DNA of 64,000 nt, taken from Myxococcales bacterium. GTDB lineage: Bacteria; Myxococcota; Myxococcia; Myxococcales; JAKAPL01. The stretch lies in assembly GCA_021807105.1 (NCBI GenBank), contig JAKAPL010000007.1, forward strand, positions 1-64,000, written 5' to 3'. This document shows, one piece after another, positions 17,501-24,825 of the stretch; the first letter of the stretch is position 1, and the number at the start of each line of letters is the position of its first letter. The position numbers and the translations under genes are program-made. The notes under the pieces are model-generated. The model was not told the origin of the DNA and ran no database searches. It saw only the letters and a program-made list of their open reading frames with translations.

Positions 17501-18222
17501 GCCAGGATCTGCCCTACCTCATCGCGATCAGCTACGGCTCGTTCGCCGACGTGGACGGCGACGGCAAGGTCGACTTCGTGGACGGGACCGTCGGCGCCCA
17601 GTACGCGATGAACGGCCTCTCCGGCGCGATCCGCGCGACGCCCTCCCACACGGTCAGCGCCTGGGCCGTGCAGCGGGCCGCCGCGGGGGGCGCGACGAGC
17701 TTCACCGCGGAGCCGTTGCCCGGCTTCCCCGCCCTCACCGCGGACTTCCAGTTCTTCGCGAACTACGCCGTCGCGGACATCGACGGCGACGGGAGGAACG
17801 AGATCCTCTCGGGCAGCGGCGTCTACCTGGCCACCGCGTTCCGCGCCGACGGGAGCCAGCCGGACGGCTGGCCGAAGAACACCGGCGGCTGGATCATCGC
17901 GACCCCCGCGGTCGGCGACCTCGACGGGGACGGTAAGATCGACGTGGCGACGAACACGCGCGAGGGCTGGCTCTACGTCTGGCACGGCAAGGGGCTCGCG
18001 AGCCAGAAGATCGAGTGGGAGAGCTTCCACCACGACGCGCAGAACACGGGCAACTACTCGACGCCGCTGCCGGTGCGGCACGGCCCCACCAGCACGACGA
18101 CGACGTCCCCGCCGGCCTCCAGGAAGGGCGGCTGCGGCTGCGGGAGCCCCGGCGCGGACGGCTCTCTCGCGCTCCTCTCGGCGCTCGTACTCCTCACCAC
18201 GCGCCGGCGCGCGCGGGCGTGA
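14596..18222 (+). CDS. Secreted subtilisin-like (S8) protease with FG-GAP-like repeats and MYXO-CTERM-like tail
   Basis: The protein has 1208 residues with a Sec signal peptide (about 1-21). The S8 catalytic domain spans roughly 100-490, with the triad readable as D136 (VHDSG), H271 (YGHGTG) and S425 (TGKSAGHAG). The motifs around each residue depart from the subtilisin consensus. Residues ~620-1140 hold repeated units of the type DLDGxG..D and GDINGDG, the calcium-binding FG-GAP/VCBS theme, and D-N-G-D-G loops also occur near 165-240. The last ~30 residues are GGCGCG, a hydrophobic segment and an Arg-rich end, the layout of the MYXO-CTERM sorting tail. Likely a cell-surface or released protease. 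Substrate unknown. Confidence 0.85.
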   Translation: MRIRIVLLAPLALLAAPAALAVNPAWPNPEATRDQLALPQNWPDDPGYGYLYRDTCSSGPLKGQQVWRPQQGQWNLWGFYPPDTEDPCGDPNSMPWLLGKTLSPQERAVMRGTGMSADVAWTMTTGDPRVIIAVHDSGAEWDDRDLVNKWYLNKGELPVPLHADGTPCADYDCNGDGVFNVLDYTSGRGHDQPDISIVTDPRITGFPCPASLPNCKPGGDTNGNGILDPEDLIVIFSDGKDNDHDGFVDDICGWDFFQGDNDPFDDVHYGHGTGEAEDSSAEANNGIGNAGVCADCRVLPVRVGDSFIADASHFGEGVLFSLSQGASVIQEALGTLDNSPLMQRAIDAAYAQGAIIIASAADEDSQHHNYPSNAEHTFVVHAIRNDNQPQDATSFIRFNDCSNGGAHLELSTPGASCSSEATGKSAGHAGLVYSAMLKFHPKDPPLSAAEVMQLMQQTSEDIDVPGSATDPTLYPSGPGWDLWFGFGRNDVGASVAAVRDGAIPPEVDVTSPRWFETVDPSQTPSLTIVGRVAARRAASFDYQVQAAAGVQPAPSAFVTVGGAKGLSSPVDGTLGTADLASLMPDAEAAATMDVNQFAATVVVTAVAHYGGAIGDVTGTFRKSFFIHRDPDLFAGFPLWLGASGESSPHFVDLDGTGQHDTLVVATADGRVHAIEADGSERPGWPVETAPLPDVAANPAVPAYGPGGPAAGTAQAIDATVAAGSLHGDGTIQVVAATNDGALWAWNADGSVVSGFPVHADPSHYLDGTNDTTDGDGMQIVYNLGKGFFASPALADLDGNGRLSIIAPGEDGWLYVWDDKGNPRLGFPVEIFDPEGGAAEGVKKIMHGRLMTTAAVGDINGDGKPEIVIGSNEVYGTGGSRAYAVWADGAAHAGGPFLPGWPVRLKGLENDFLPDVGQGTPNCAALADLEGKGTLDVEINGMTAAPTFFDGAGRLLGVADDANVGVKATSQDLPYLIAISYGSFADVDGDGKVDFVDGTVGAQYAMNGLSGAIRATPSHTVSAWAVQRAAAGGATSFTAEPLPGFPALTADFQFFANYAVADIDGDGRNEILSGSGVYLATAFRADGSQPDGWPKNTGGWIIATPAVGDLDGDGKIDVATNTREGWLYVWHGKGLASQKIEWESFHHDAQNTGNYSTPLPVRHGPTSTTTTSPPASRKGGCGCGSPGADGSLALLSALVLLTTRRRARA

Positions 18223-18287
18223 CCCGCGGCGAGGCCGGTCGGGAGGAGGGCCCGCCCCGCCCGGCCTCGATTCGTCGCGCGGCGCCG

Positions 18288-18893
18288 TCAGGGCGCCCCC
18301 CTCCACCCCAGGCCGCCGACGTAGATCTCCCGTGACCCCGCGCGCGTGGCCTCGGGCCGCACGCGCTGGACGCGCTGGAACCTCGGCTTCAACTCGCGGG
18401 CGACGAACGGGTCGAGGTCGGGTCCCATGAAGGCCTTGACCACGAGCGCGCCGCCGGGGCGCAGCGCCCGCGTCGCGACGGAGAGCGCCACCGCGACCAG
18501 CGCGAGCGAGCGGGCGCAGTCGGTCTCGTGGACGCCGGTCGTCTTGGGGGCCATGTCCGAGGCGACGAGCGCGAAGCCCCGCGGGGCGAGCGCGCGGGCG
18601 GCCTCCACGACCGCCGGATCGCGCAGGTCGCCCGCGAGGGTCGTGACGTTCGGGCCCACGGCGGCGATCGGCTCGAGGTCGACGCCCACGACCCGGCCCG
18701 TGGGGCCGGCGAGCCGGGCGAAGACCTGGAGCCAGCCTCCCGGCGCGGCGCCGAGGTCGAGGACGGCGGCCCCGGCGAGCGGCTCGAGCGGGAGCCGGCG
18801 CAGCAGCTCCTCGATCTTGAAGGCCGAACGGGCCCGCCGCCCCTGCTCCTTGGCGAGGCGATAGAAGCGATCCTTGGGTTGGTAGCGCGCCAC
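18288..18893 (-). CDS. rlmE: 23S rRNA (uridine 2'-O) methyltransferase, RlmE/FtsJ family
   Basis: The protein has 201 residues from the GTG at 18893. It starts with the typical YQPKDRFYRLAKEQG region and has an SAM-binding loop VLDLGAAPGGW. The family tetrad K-D-K-E is readable as Lys in SAFKIEEL, Asp in ASDMAPKT, Lys in VVKAFMG and Glu in SREIYV. RlmE methylates the 2'-OH of U2552 in the A loop of 23S rRNA and helps 50S assembly. The frame stays open further upstream, but the family N terminus and the sequence change argue for the GTG. It is a single gene, convergent with the protease and not obviously in an operon. Confidence 0.9.
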   Translation of the reverse strand: MARYQPKDRFYRLAKEQGRRARSAFKIEELLRRLPLEPLAGAAVLDLGAAPGGWLQVFARLAGPTGRVVGVDLEPIAAVGPNVTTLAGDLRDPAVVEAARALAPRGFALVASDMAPKTTGVHETDCARSLALVAVALSVATRALRPGGALVVKAFMGPDLDPFVARELKPRFQRVQRVRPEATRAGSREIYVGGLGWRGAP

Positions 18894-18954
18894 CGGCGCG
18901 CAGTCTATCCCGTTTCGCGTCCGGGCCGCCGCCGGACGGCCGCCGAAATTAAAG

Positions 18955-19262
18955 CGCGAGACGGCTCTGCCGGCGAGCGCGCGGGGCGCGGGGGCGTCCC
19001 CCCAAAAGGTCGCCTGGACGGAGAAAAGCGTGACAAACTTTTTTCCGAGCCTGGCTTCGCGCCGATTCCTGCTGATGAATCCTGGAAGGAACCCCGCGAG
19101 AGGTGCCGACGGCGCGACAGCCCGTCGTTGCAAGGGAGCCTCCCGATCGGCCCCGGCGCGCCCCACGAGGTGAGCGACGTCCCGCATCCGAACCTCCGGC
19201 TCTCGCGCGATGCACAGGAGAACGTGCCCGTGGTTGGTGAGAAACGTCCAGGCCGGCCCAGG
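18955..19262 (-). pseudogene. Decayed winged-helix regulator (MarR-like HTH family)
   Basis: In the frame open upstream of rlmE, the stretch at about 19150-19255 translates to a clear helix-turn-helix start (AWTFLTNHGHVLLCIAREPE followed by RMRDVAHLVG). This is characteristic of small winged-helix transcription factors whose next element reads like ITERAVQRIVxDL. Here that part has drifted (DREAPLQRRAV), the wing is barely recognisable, and the usual C-terminal part is missing. There is no start codon with a ribosome binding site, and the 5' side runs into the end of bioD. I read it as a remnant. A highly diverged live gene is possible but less likely. Confidence 0.4.
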
Positions 19263-19318
19263 CTCTCGCGCAGCTCGAGCCGCCGCCGGTCGTCGCCTGG
19301 CTACGGTCTCCTTGACGC

Positions 19319-20008
19319 CTATGTGAGCTGCAGCCACTCGATGACCTCCTGGACGCAGTCAGAGCTGACTTCCGGATCCTCGACGCGAGGGGCGCACAAC
19401 ACGCGCGAGAGCCCGGAGAGTCGGGAGATGGCGACCGCGTTCGAGCCGGTCGAGGAGTCTGGTCGTCCGGGGGCAGTCAGCACCACTCCCAGAACGTCCA
19501 GCCGGACCAACGAAAGAATCCGGAGCGCCATCAACGTGTGGTTGATCGTCCCGAGTCGATCCGCCGCGACGAGAAGAACGCGAGCCTCGAGCGCTCGCGC
19601 CAGGTCCATGGCGTTTCGCTCCCATGTCAGTGGGGAGAGGAGTCCGCCGGCCCCTTCGACCAGCAAGACGTCGGCGCGGGCGGCGTGCTCGCGGATCTGA
19701 TGGACGAGAGCTTCGAAGTCGATCTGCCTGCCTTCGCGATCGGCGGCTTCCGGTGGAGCCACGGGATCACGAAATCGCAACAACGCGTGCCGGGGTCCCA
19801 CCTGCCCCGTCGCACGAGCGAGCGCGACCCCGTCCTCCGTCTCGGCCGGGGGCCCGAGGCATCCAGTCTCCAGCGGCTTCACGGCCACGACGCGCCGACC
19901 AGCGCGGCGCAGCGCCCGAGCCAGGGCGCAGCCAGTCCAGGTCTTTCCCACGCCGGTGTCCGTCCCGGCGATCAGCAGCATCGAAGAGGTCGGCATGGTT
20001 TCGTTCAT
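19319..20008 (-). CDS. bioD: Dethiobiotin synthetase (BioD)
   Basis: The protein has 229 residues. The N-terminal P-loop is GTDTGVGKT, followed by KPLETGC (substrate Lys/Thr region) and LVEGAGGLLSPL, all BioD hallmarks. BioD makes dethiobiotin from 7,8-diaminopelargonate, CO2 and ATP in the cytoplasm, the penultimate step of biotin synthesis. The ATG at 20008 overlaps the larB stop as ATGA, so translation is coupled. No bioA, bioB or bioF is in the window. The pairing with larB is unusual: both enzymes fix CO2 onto a small molecule, but no shared pathway is known to me. A BioD-like paralogue with another substrate cannot be excluded. Confidence 0.85.
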   Translation of the reverse strand: MNETMPTSSMLLIAGTDTGVGKTWTGCALARALRRAGRRVVAVKPLETGCLGPPAETEDGVALARATGQVGPRHALLRFRDPVAPPEAADREGRQIDFEALVHQIREHAARADVLLVEGAGGLLSPLTWERNAMDLARALEARVLLVAADRLGTINHTLMALRILSLVRLDVLGVVLTAPGRPDSSTGSNAVAISRLSGLSRVLCAPRVEDPEVSSDCVQEVIEWLQLT

Positions 20009-20793
20009 CCTAGTGCTCCGTTGGTCGTGAGTCTGAACCGTGGAACGGATTGGAGGATGCGAAGCGCGGCGAACGCGGCCCCGAACCCGTTGTCGATGTT
20101 GCAGACGGTGACGCCCGAGGCGCAGCTCGTCAGCATCCCCGCCAGGGCAGCGAGGCCGCCGACGCCGACGCCATAGCCCACGGAGGTGGGTACGGCGATC
20201 ACCGGGATGGACACCAGCCCGCCGACCACGCTGGGCAACGCTCCCTCCATCCCGGCCACGACGATGGCCAACGCAGCCCGATCGAGGACCTCGCGGTGCC
20301 CCAGGAGGCGGTGCAGCCCAGCGACGCCGACGTCGTAGAGCCGCTCGAACTCGAGTCCGAATGCCCGTAACGCCTCGGCGCACTCCTCTGCGACGGGTAG
20401 ATCCGCGGTTCCCGCAGAGACCAACGCCACGGGTCCGTGGGGGAGCGGCGCAATCGGTCGCACCTCGACGAAGGCGACGCGAGCGAGCGAAGCGTAGCGC
20501 GTCTGTGGGAGCTCCTTGGCGAGGTACGCGGCCTGCTCCGGGTCCATGCGTGTGACGAGCACGTTTTCACCGGCGCGCACGAGCTCCCGCGCCACGCCCG
20601 CAATCTGCTGCGCGGTCTTGCCTTGCCCCAGAATGACCTCCGGCGCACCTTGCCGCAGCGCGCGGTGATGATCGACCGTGGCGAAGTCGAGGTCAGCGAA
20701 GGGGAGGTCGCGCAGTCTCGAGAGCGCATCCCCAACGACCACCCGCCCGGCCTGAACTTCTTCCAGGAGCACTCGCAGTCGAGCTACGTCCAT
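20005..20793 (-). CDS. larB: LarB, nickel-pincer cofactor biosynthesis (pyridinium-3,5-biscarboxylate mononucleotide synthase)
   Basis: The protein has 262 residues from the ATG at 20793. That start was chosen because GGAGG stands 6-7 bases before it; an in-frame ATG two codons earlier is too close to the site. The C-terminal half (about 115-250) is a PurE-like domain with VSAGTADLPVAEE and CNIDNGFGA, both typical of LarB. LarB carboxylates and hydrolyses nicotinic acid adenine dinucleotide, the first step to the nickel-pincer cofactor of lactate racemase and related LarA enzymes. LarC, LarE and any LarA homologue are absent from the window. Probably in one transcript with the DUF6671 gene upstream and bioD downstream. 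Confidence 0.88.
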   Translation of the reverse strand: MDVARLRVLLEEVQAGRVVVGDALSRLRDLPFADLDFATVDHHRALRQGAPEVILGQGKTAQQIAGVARELVRAGENVLVTRMDPEQAAYLAKELPQTRYASLARVAFVEVRPIAPLPHGPVALVSAGTADLPVAEECAEALRAFGLEFERLYDVGVAGLHRLLGHREVLDRAALAIVVAGMEGALPSVVGGLVSIPVIAVPTSVGYGVGVGGLAALAGMLTSCASGVTVCNIDNGFGAAFAALRILQSVPRFRLTTNGALG

Positions 20794-20878
20794 CGTCATC
20801 CTCCACTGCTGCGCGATCGGTCCACGCTTCACGGGTCATCATTCGCACGGCATGGTCCATTCGCGTCCCGCCCTCGAC

Positions 20879-21739
20879 TCACGGGTTGCAGAAGTCGCAG
20901 CGGCCCGCCGGCGCCGCCGTCTCGGGGCGCTCCACCGTCACCTGGTGGCCACACAGGAGACAACGGTAGATGTCCGCTCGGGCCTCCCTCGTCGGGCTGC
21001 GACACTCCCCGCAGGGCAGACCGGGGACACGCTCGGCCAGTTGGAAGCCAGGCGCTTCGCAGTCAGGACAGAGAGTGCAGAGCTTGCGCGCGAGGTCTCG
21101 CGCGGCTTCGCCAATCATCCCCATGCGAGTGGGGTTCAGATGGGCGCGCAGATCTGTTTCCACGAAGACGGAGCCGTCGTCCCCGGCCTCGCCGCGAGCC
21201 CATTCGAAGGCCTCACGCAGCCTTTCCCAATCGGCAATGCCTTTTCGGATCTGGGGGTCGTCCTCGTGCCGCGGGCGCACCACCAACCCGTGTTCCGGGA
21301 ACCCCGCCGCGCGGGCGAACCTCTCGGCCTCCTCCCAACTCGAGGTGAGCACATGAGAGAAGCGGGCCCCACCCGAGGCCACACCGACCACCTCGACGCC
21401 CAGCACATCATCGATCCAGACGATCATCTCCACGTTCCAGGAAAACATGCCGGAGAACGGATCCGGCCCGAAGCTCCCCTCACTGGCGAGCCCCAGAGGC
21501 AGGCCCGCCAGCTCCATTCCGATGCGTGCCTTTTTCCGCGCCGCCTCGAGCTGGCGCCCAGCACGCGGGATGTCGCGCGTGAACGTTCCCAGCAGGTCCG
21601 TATCGTATCCCGCCACCCGCCGAACCCGACAGGCCAGAGCCTCCTCCAAAATGGGCGCTATCACGCCCTCCTTACCATGCTGCGTGAGGAGGGCCACGTC
21701 TCGACCACGATAGACACTCCCGCCAGACGTCGGCAGCAT
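20879..21739 (-). CDS. DUF6671-like protein with C-terminal zinc-ribbon motifs
   Basis: The protein has 286 residues. The ATG at 21739 is preceded by GAGGAGG at ideal distance. Conserved-looking stretches are LLTQHGKEG, GYDTDLLGTFTRDIPRxG, GLASEGSFGPDP and WNVE, which I associate with the DUF6671 family (assignment from memory). The last ~75 residues contain four CxxC pairs (CTLCPDC, LPCGEC, RCLLCGH, CDFC), most simply two zinc ribbons. That suggests nucleic acid or protein contacts, but no activity is known. It is the first gene of a likely minus-strand unit with larB and bioD (85 bases to larB), and is divergent from the small-gene run at 22033. Confidence 0.65.
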   Translation of the reverse strand: MLPTSGGSVYRGRDVALLTQHGKEGVIAPILEEALACRVRRVAGYDTDLLGTFTRDIPRAGRQLEAARKKARIGMELAGLPLGLASEGSFGPDPFSGMFSWNVEMIVWIDDVLGVEVVGVASGGARFSHVLTSSWEEAERFARAAGFPEHGLVVRPRHEDDPQIRKGIADWERLREAFEWARGEAGDDGSVFVETDLRAHLNPTRMGMIGEAARDLARKLCTLCPDCEAPGFQLAERVPGLPCGECRSPTREARADIYRCLLCGHQVTVERPETAAPAGRCDFCNP

Positions 21740-22032
21740 GACCAGCCTCCTCGATTCGTTCGACTGCCGTTCCGACCCGGCTCCAGGACTTCGCCCTCGC
21801 CGAGCACGACCGGATCGGGCCGACGCGCCCCCGATTGCCTCACGTCGACCGAGGCCGCGTCGACCGGCGCACCTCGCGACTCCAGGTCGGGAACCATGGA
21901 TGTCCGCCACCCAGGGCAGAGGTCGCGCGCCATCGGCGTTCATTCCGCTTGCGGTCACACCCTCACTTGCGCTAGCGTATACACGATATGCAGGTCGCGA
22001 TTCCAGTGTCACCCCGCGAGGGACGGGAGCCG

Positions 22033-22599
22033 ATGAGCATGCTGCTGCTGGTCCGGAGCGCGGACGACCTCGGCGCCAGCATCGAGGCGGCCGGCGCCTT
22101 CCTGGTCCATCTGCGGCGCCGCTCGGTGAAGCCTCGCGAGTTCGACGAGGTCCTCGGACTTTGGCTCCGACGGGAGCTCGATGCAGATCTTCCCACGTGG
22201 ATCTGGCCCGCTCCCGAGTCCCGAGCGGGCGTTCGGGTGGGCGACGATCCCGTGGATGCTTCCGGACCGGGTCCGAGAGAAACTGCCGTGGGGATCCGGG
22301 AGGCCTTCTCGCTCTTGGGGCTGTGGTCCCTTTGCTGGATCGACGGCACCCTCCTGCGGGAGGCAAAGAACCCTGGCGAGCGGCGTCTCCGGCTCCTCGA
22401 GAGCCTGGCAACGGACGCGGCGCCACGAGCGAGCCGGCCAGGAGCCTTCTTCCCGGTCTTCGAGGCGACCGAGCCCAGCGGCTCCATCGAACCGATCATG
22501 CGGGAACTCGGTGACCGGTTTCCTCACCTCGTTGGCGGACGCTGGTTCGTCGATGATCGGGAGCTGGGGCTCCTCGTATCGAAGAGCGCCCACCGATGA
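22033..22599 (+). CDS. Hypothetical protein
   Basis: The protein has 188 residues from the ATG at 22033, which has GGGAG about 5 bases upstream. An in-frame ATG at 21988 has no such site. No family recognised. The sequence is soluble and acidic, with conserved-looking Trp-rich patches (PTWIWPAPES, LLGLWSLCWIDG) and no signal peptide or membrane helix. Its stop overlaps the start of the 48-codon frame at 22596 (ATGA). Position and spacing make it the first gene of a compact plus-strand set ending with icd. It is divergent from the DUF6671 gene, so one regulator could serve both directions. Confidence 0.6.
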   Translation: MSMLLLVRSADDLGASIEAAGAFLVHLRRRSVKPREFDEVLGLWLRRELDADLPTWIWPAPESRAGVRVGDDPVDASGPGPRETAVGIREAFSLLGLWSLCWIDGTLLREAKNPGERRLRLLESLATDAAPRASRPGAFFPVFEATEPSGSIEPIMRELGDRFPHLVGGRWFVDDRELGLLVSKSAHR

Positions 22600-22742
22600 A
22601 CGCACCCACGCACGCACCAATCATCGAGATCACCATGGGCAATGGGAGCGATTGGGCTGCCGTGTACCGTGCTGCCGAGAACATCCCGGGGTTCGAAGCC
22701 CTGCAACACCGCACAGCGCGTAGGGCGCAGAGAGGGGCATGA
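22596..22742 (+). CDS. Small protein of 48 residues, translationally coupled
   Basis: The ATG at 22596 overlaps the previous stop in an ATGA junction. The frame runs 48 codons to a TGA at 22740, five bases before the next gene's ATG at 22747. The product begins MNAPTHAPIIEITMGNG, has an acidic/aliphatic first half and a basic, Arg-rich end (RRAQRG), and no membrane segment. There is no similarity I recognise. The case for coding is the exact coupling on both sides within an otherwise gap-free run. A small toxin, adaptor or leader peptide are all possible. Confidence 0.45.
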   Translation: MNAPTHAPIIEITMGNGSDWAAVYRAAENIPGFEALQHRTARRAQRGA

Positions 22743-22746
22743 TTCG

Positions 22747-23322
22747 ATGAACGACCGAGCGACGAGCAGAGACCTGGAGCATGCGAGCGCGCAGAAGGGA
22801 CCACTTCATCGAGTGGCTCTCGATGAACCCATCGGCGTGTGGGCTGGCCCCTGCGGGCCCACTGACGTCGATGTTGCCTTGAGCGCCTGCTGCAGCCTGC
22901 CTCACCACGGCCGCCTCACGCTCGTTCTCTGGCTTCCGCAGACCACGCCAGCGACGGATGCAGCTCGGGCTCTCGCGAAGGCGGGTGCATTCGCGGACAC
23001 CCTCGTGCTGATCGCGAGTGAAGGGGATCGGCTTCGCTGGGGAGCGCTCGGGGTCGCTGACCTCTGTGCGATTGCCCGCGGGAGCGGCGGCGTCCGCGTC
23101 CTCGTCGAGCCAGACTCGCGCAGGGCCGTGGCGGGATCCATGCAGCGGCTGCGCTCAGGCGACACTTTTTGCGTGGTCTGGTCGACCGAGCGAGGGCGCC
23201 CCGCACTGGACGGCTTGCTCGCCCTCGGGGCCGCCTGGCGCAACGCCTGGGACGAGCCGGAGGACGGCGAGTTCCATGGCTCCCCGCGAGGGCCCGACGG
23301 CGACCGACCCTGCGCAAGCTAG
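22747..23322 (+). CDS. Hypothetical protein, upstream neighbour of icd
   Basis: The protein has 191 residues from the ATG at 22747, with GAGAGGGG nine bases upstream. No membrane segments. The centre alternates short hydrophobic strands and Ala-rich helices (LTLVLWLPQTTP, ADTLVLIASEGD, VRVLVEPDSRRAVAGS, RSGDTFCVVW). That strand-helix pattern with a final GDxxxV strand is loosely like the C-terminal domain of Mur ligases, but without ATP or substrate motifs the likeness is only structural guesswork. It is the third gene of the small plus-strand set and ends 36 bases before icd, which has its own strong ribosome binding site. Confidence 0.55.
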   Translation: MNDRATSRDLEHASAQKGPLHRVALDEPIGVWAGPCGPTDVDVALSACCSLPHHGRLTLVLWLPQTTPATDAARALAKAGAFADTLVLIASEGDRLRWGALGVADLCAIARGSGGVRVLVEPDSRRAVAGSMQRLRSGDTFCVVWSTERGRPALDGLLALGAAWRNAWDEPEDGEFHGSPRGPDGDRPCAS

Positions 23323-23358
23323 ATGACCCAACACCAAGCGTAAGGAAGGAGAACGCGA

Positions 23359-24825
23359 ATGACTACGCCGTTCACGCCCCCGGAGAAGAAGCTCGTGACC
23401 CTCATCCCTGGGGACGGGGTAGGCCCCGAATGTGTGCGCGCCGCCCAACGAATCATCGAGGCGGTGGGCGCCAACGTCAGGTGGGAGGAGCGTCAGGCGG
23501 GCGCGAGCGTCTTCCGGCAGGGCATCGCATCCGGCGTCCCCCAGGACACCATCGAATCGATCCGCAGGACTCGAGTCGCGTTGAAGGGTCCACTGGAGAC
23601 TCCCGTCGGCTTCGGCGAGAAGAGCGCCAACGTCACCCTCCGAAAGCTCTTCGAGACCTACGGCAACATCCGTCCCGTTCGCGAGCTTCCGGGCGTAGCG
23701 ACCCCCTACAGCGGTCGCGGCATCGACCTGGTGGTGGTCCGCGAGAACGTCGAGGATCTGTACGCCGGCATCGAGCACATGCAGACCCCGGGGGTCGCGC
23801 AGTGCCTCAAGCTCATCTCCTCGAAGGGCTGCGAGAAGATCGTCCGCCTCGCGTTCGAGCTCGCCCTGGCCGAGGGCCGCACGCGCGTCCACTGCGCGAC
23901 GAAGTCCAACATCATGAAGCTGACCGAGGGCACGCTGAAGCGTACCTTCGAGAAGGTCAGTCGAGAGTATCCCGGAATCGAGGCGCAGCACATCATCATT
24001 GACAATTGCGCCCACCAACTCGTCAAGAAGCCAGAGCAGTTCGAAGTCATCGTGACGACGAACATGAACGGCGACATCATCAGTGACCTCACGTCGGCGC
24101 TGGTGGGCGGGCTCGGGTTCGCTCCGTCCGCGAACATCGGAAACGAGGTCGCGATCTTCGAAGCAGTACACGGCTCCGCGCCAAAGTACGCGGACAAGAA
24201 CGTCATCAACCCGACCGCGGTCGTCCAGTCGGCGGTCATGATGCTCCGTCATCTCGGCGAGTTCGAAGCGGCGGCGAAGATCGAGCACGCCATCCTCGTC
24301 ACGCTCGAGGACGGCAAGGTGCGGACCGGCGACGTCGTCGGTTACGACAAGGGGGCCTCCACCAGCGCCTTCACCGAGGCCATCATCGCGAACCTCGGCA
24401 GGAGGTCCGGTCGCTACCAGGTCCGGGCGTACAAGCCGATCGCGCTTCCGAAGATCGACCCGGCGCCCGACTTCGTGAAGGCGAAGGACCGACGCGTGGT
24501 CGGCATCGACATCTTCATCGAGTCCTCGCTCTCGCCCGAGGAGCTCGGGAAGAGCCTCGAGCACTTGGCCGCGGAGACGGCGACGAAGTTGAAGATGATC
24601 TCCAACCGCGGGACGAAGGTCTATCCGACCACGGGCGCGATGACCGACTGCGTCGACCACTGGCGTTGCCGCTTCATCCTTCCCGATCCGAAGGGCGACC
24701 TCGACGACCTCGCCATCTTCGGCCTGCTCCAGCGAGTCGCCTCGCAGCATCGCTGGATGCACCTCGAGAAGCTGCCTGAGTTCGACGGAGAGACCGGCTT
24801 CACCAGGGCGCAGGGCGAGGATTGA
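23359..24825 (+). CDS. icd: NADP-dependent isocitrate dehydrogenase
   Basis: The protein has 488 residues. The start has a strong GGAAGGAG site. It belongs to the isocitrate/isopropylmalate dehydrogenase family: IPGDGVGPE at the N terminus, the substrate loop SANVTLRKLFETYGNIRP, RENVEDLYAGIEH, the catalytic Lys in CATKSNIMK, the metal-binding Asp cluster in NMNGDIISDLTSALVGGLGFAPS, and HGSAPKYADKN for cofactor binding. A C-terminal extension of about 130 residues makes it the longer Thermus/Rickettsia-like type. It converts isocitrate to 2-oxoglutarate in the TCA cycle. The last codons overlap the TTG start of the broken sua5-type gene (TTGA), so the two were once co-translated. Confidence 0.92.
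   Translation: MTTPFTPPEKKLVTLIPGDGVGPECVRAAQRIIEAVGANVRWEERQAGASVFRQGIASGVPQDTIESIRRTRVALKGPLETPVGFGEKSANVTLRKLFETYGNIRPVRELPGVATPYSGRGIDLVVVRENVEDLYAGIEHMQTPGVAQCLKLISSKGCEKIVRLAFELALAEGRTRVHCATKSNIMKLTEGTLKRTFEKVSREYPGIEAQHIIIDNCAHQLVKKPEQFEVIVTTNMNGDIISDLTSALVGGLGFAPSANIGNEVAIFEAVHGSAPKYADKNVINPTAVVQSAVMMLRHLGEFEAAAKIEHAILVTLEDGKVRTGDVVGYDKGASTSAFTEAIIANLGRRSGRYQVRAYKPIALPKIDPAPDFVKAKDRRVVGIDIFIESSLSPEELGKSLEHLAAETATKLKMISNRGTKVYPTTGAMTDCVDHWRCRFILPDPKGDLDDLAIFGLLQRVASQHRWMHLEKLPEFDGETGFTRAQGED

Noticed and set aside
18894-19337. N-terminal extension of RlmE to 349 residues
   Set aside because: The frame is open, but the extra part resembles a different family (winged helix) and RlmE starts normally at the GTG at 18893.
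21940-21985. Divergent sigma-70 promoter between the DUF6671 gene and the 22033 gene
   Set aside because: A TATACA is present, but no -35 hexamer lies at acceptable spacing on either strand.
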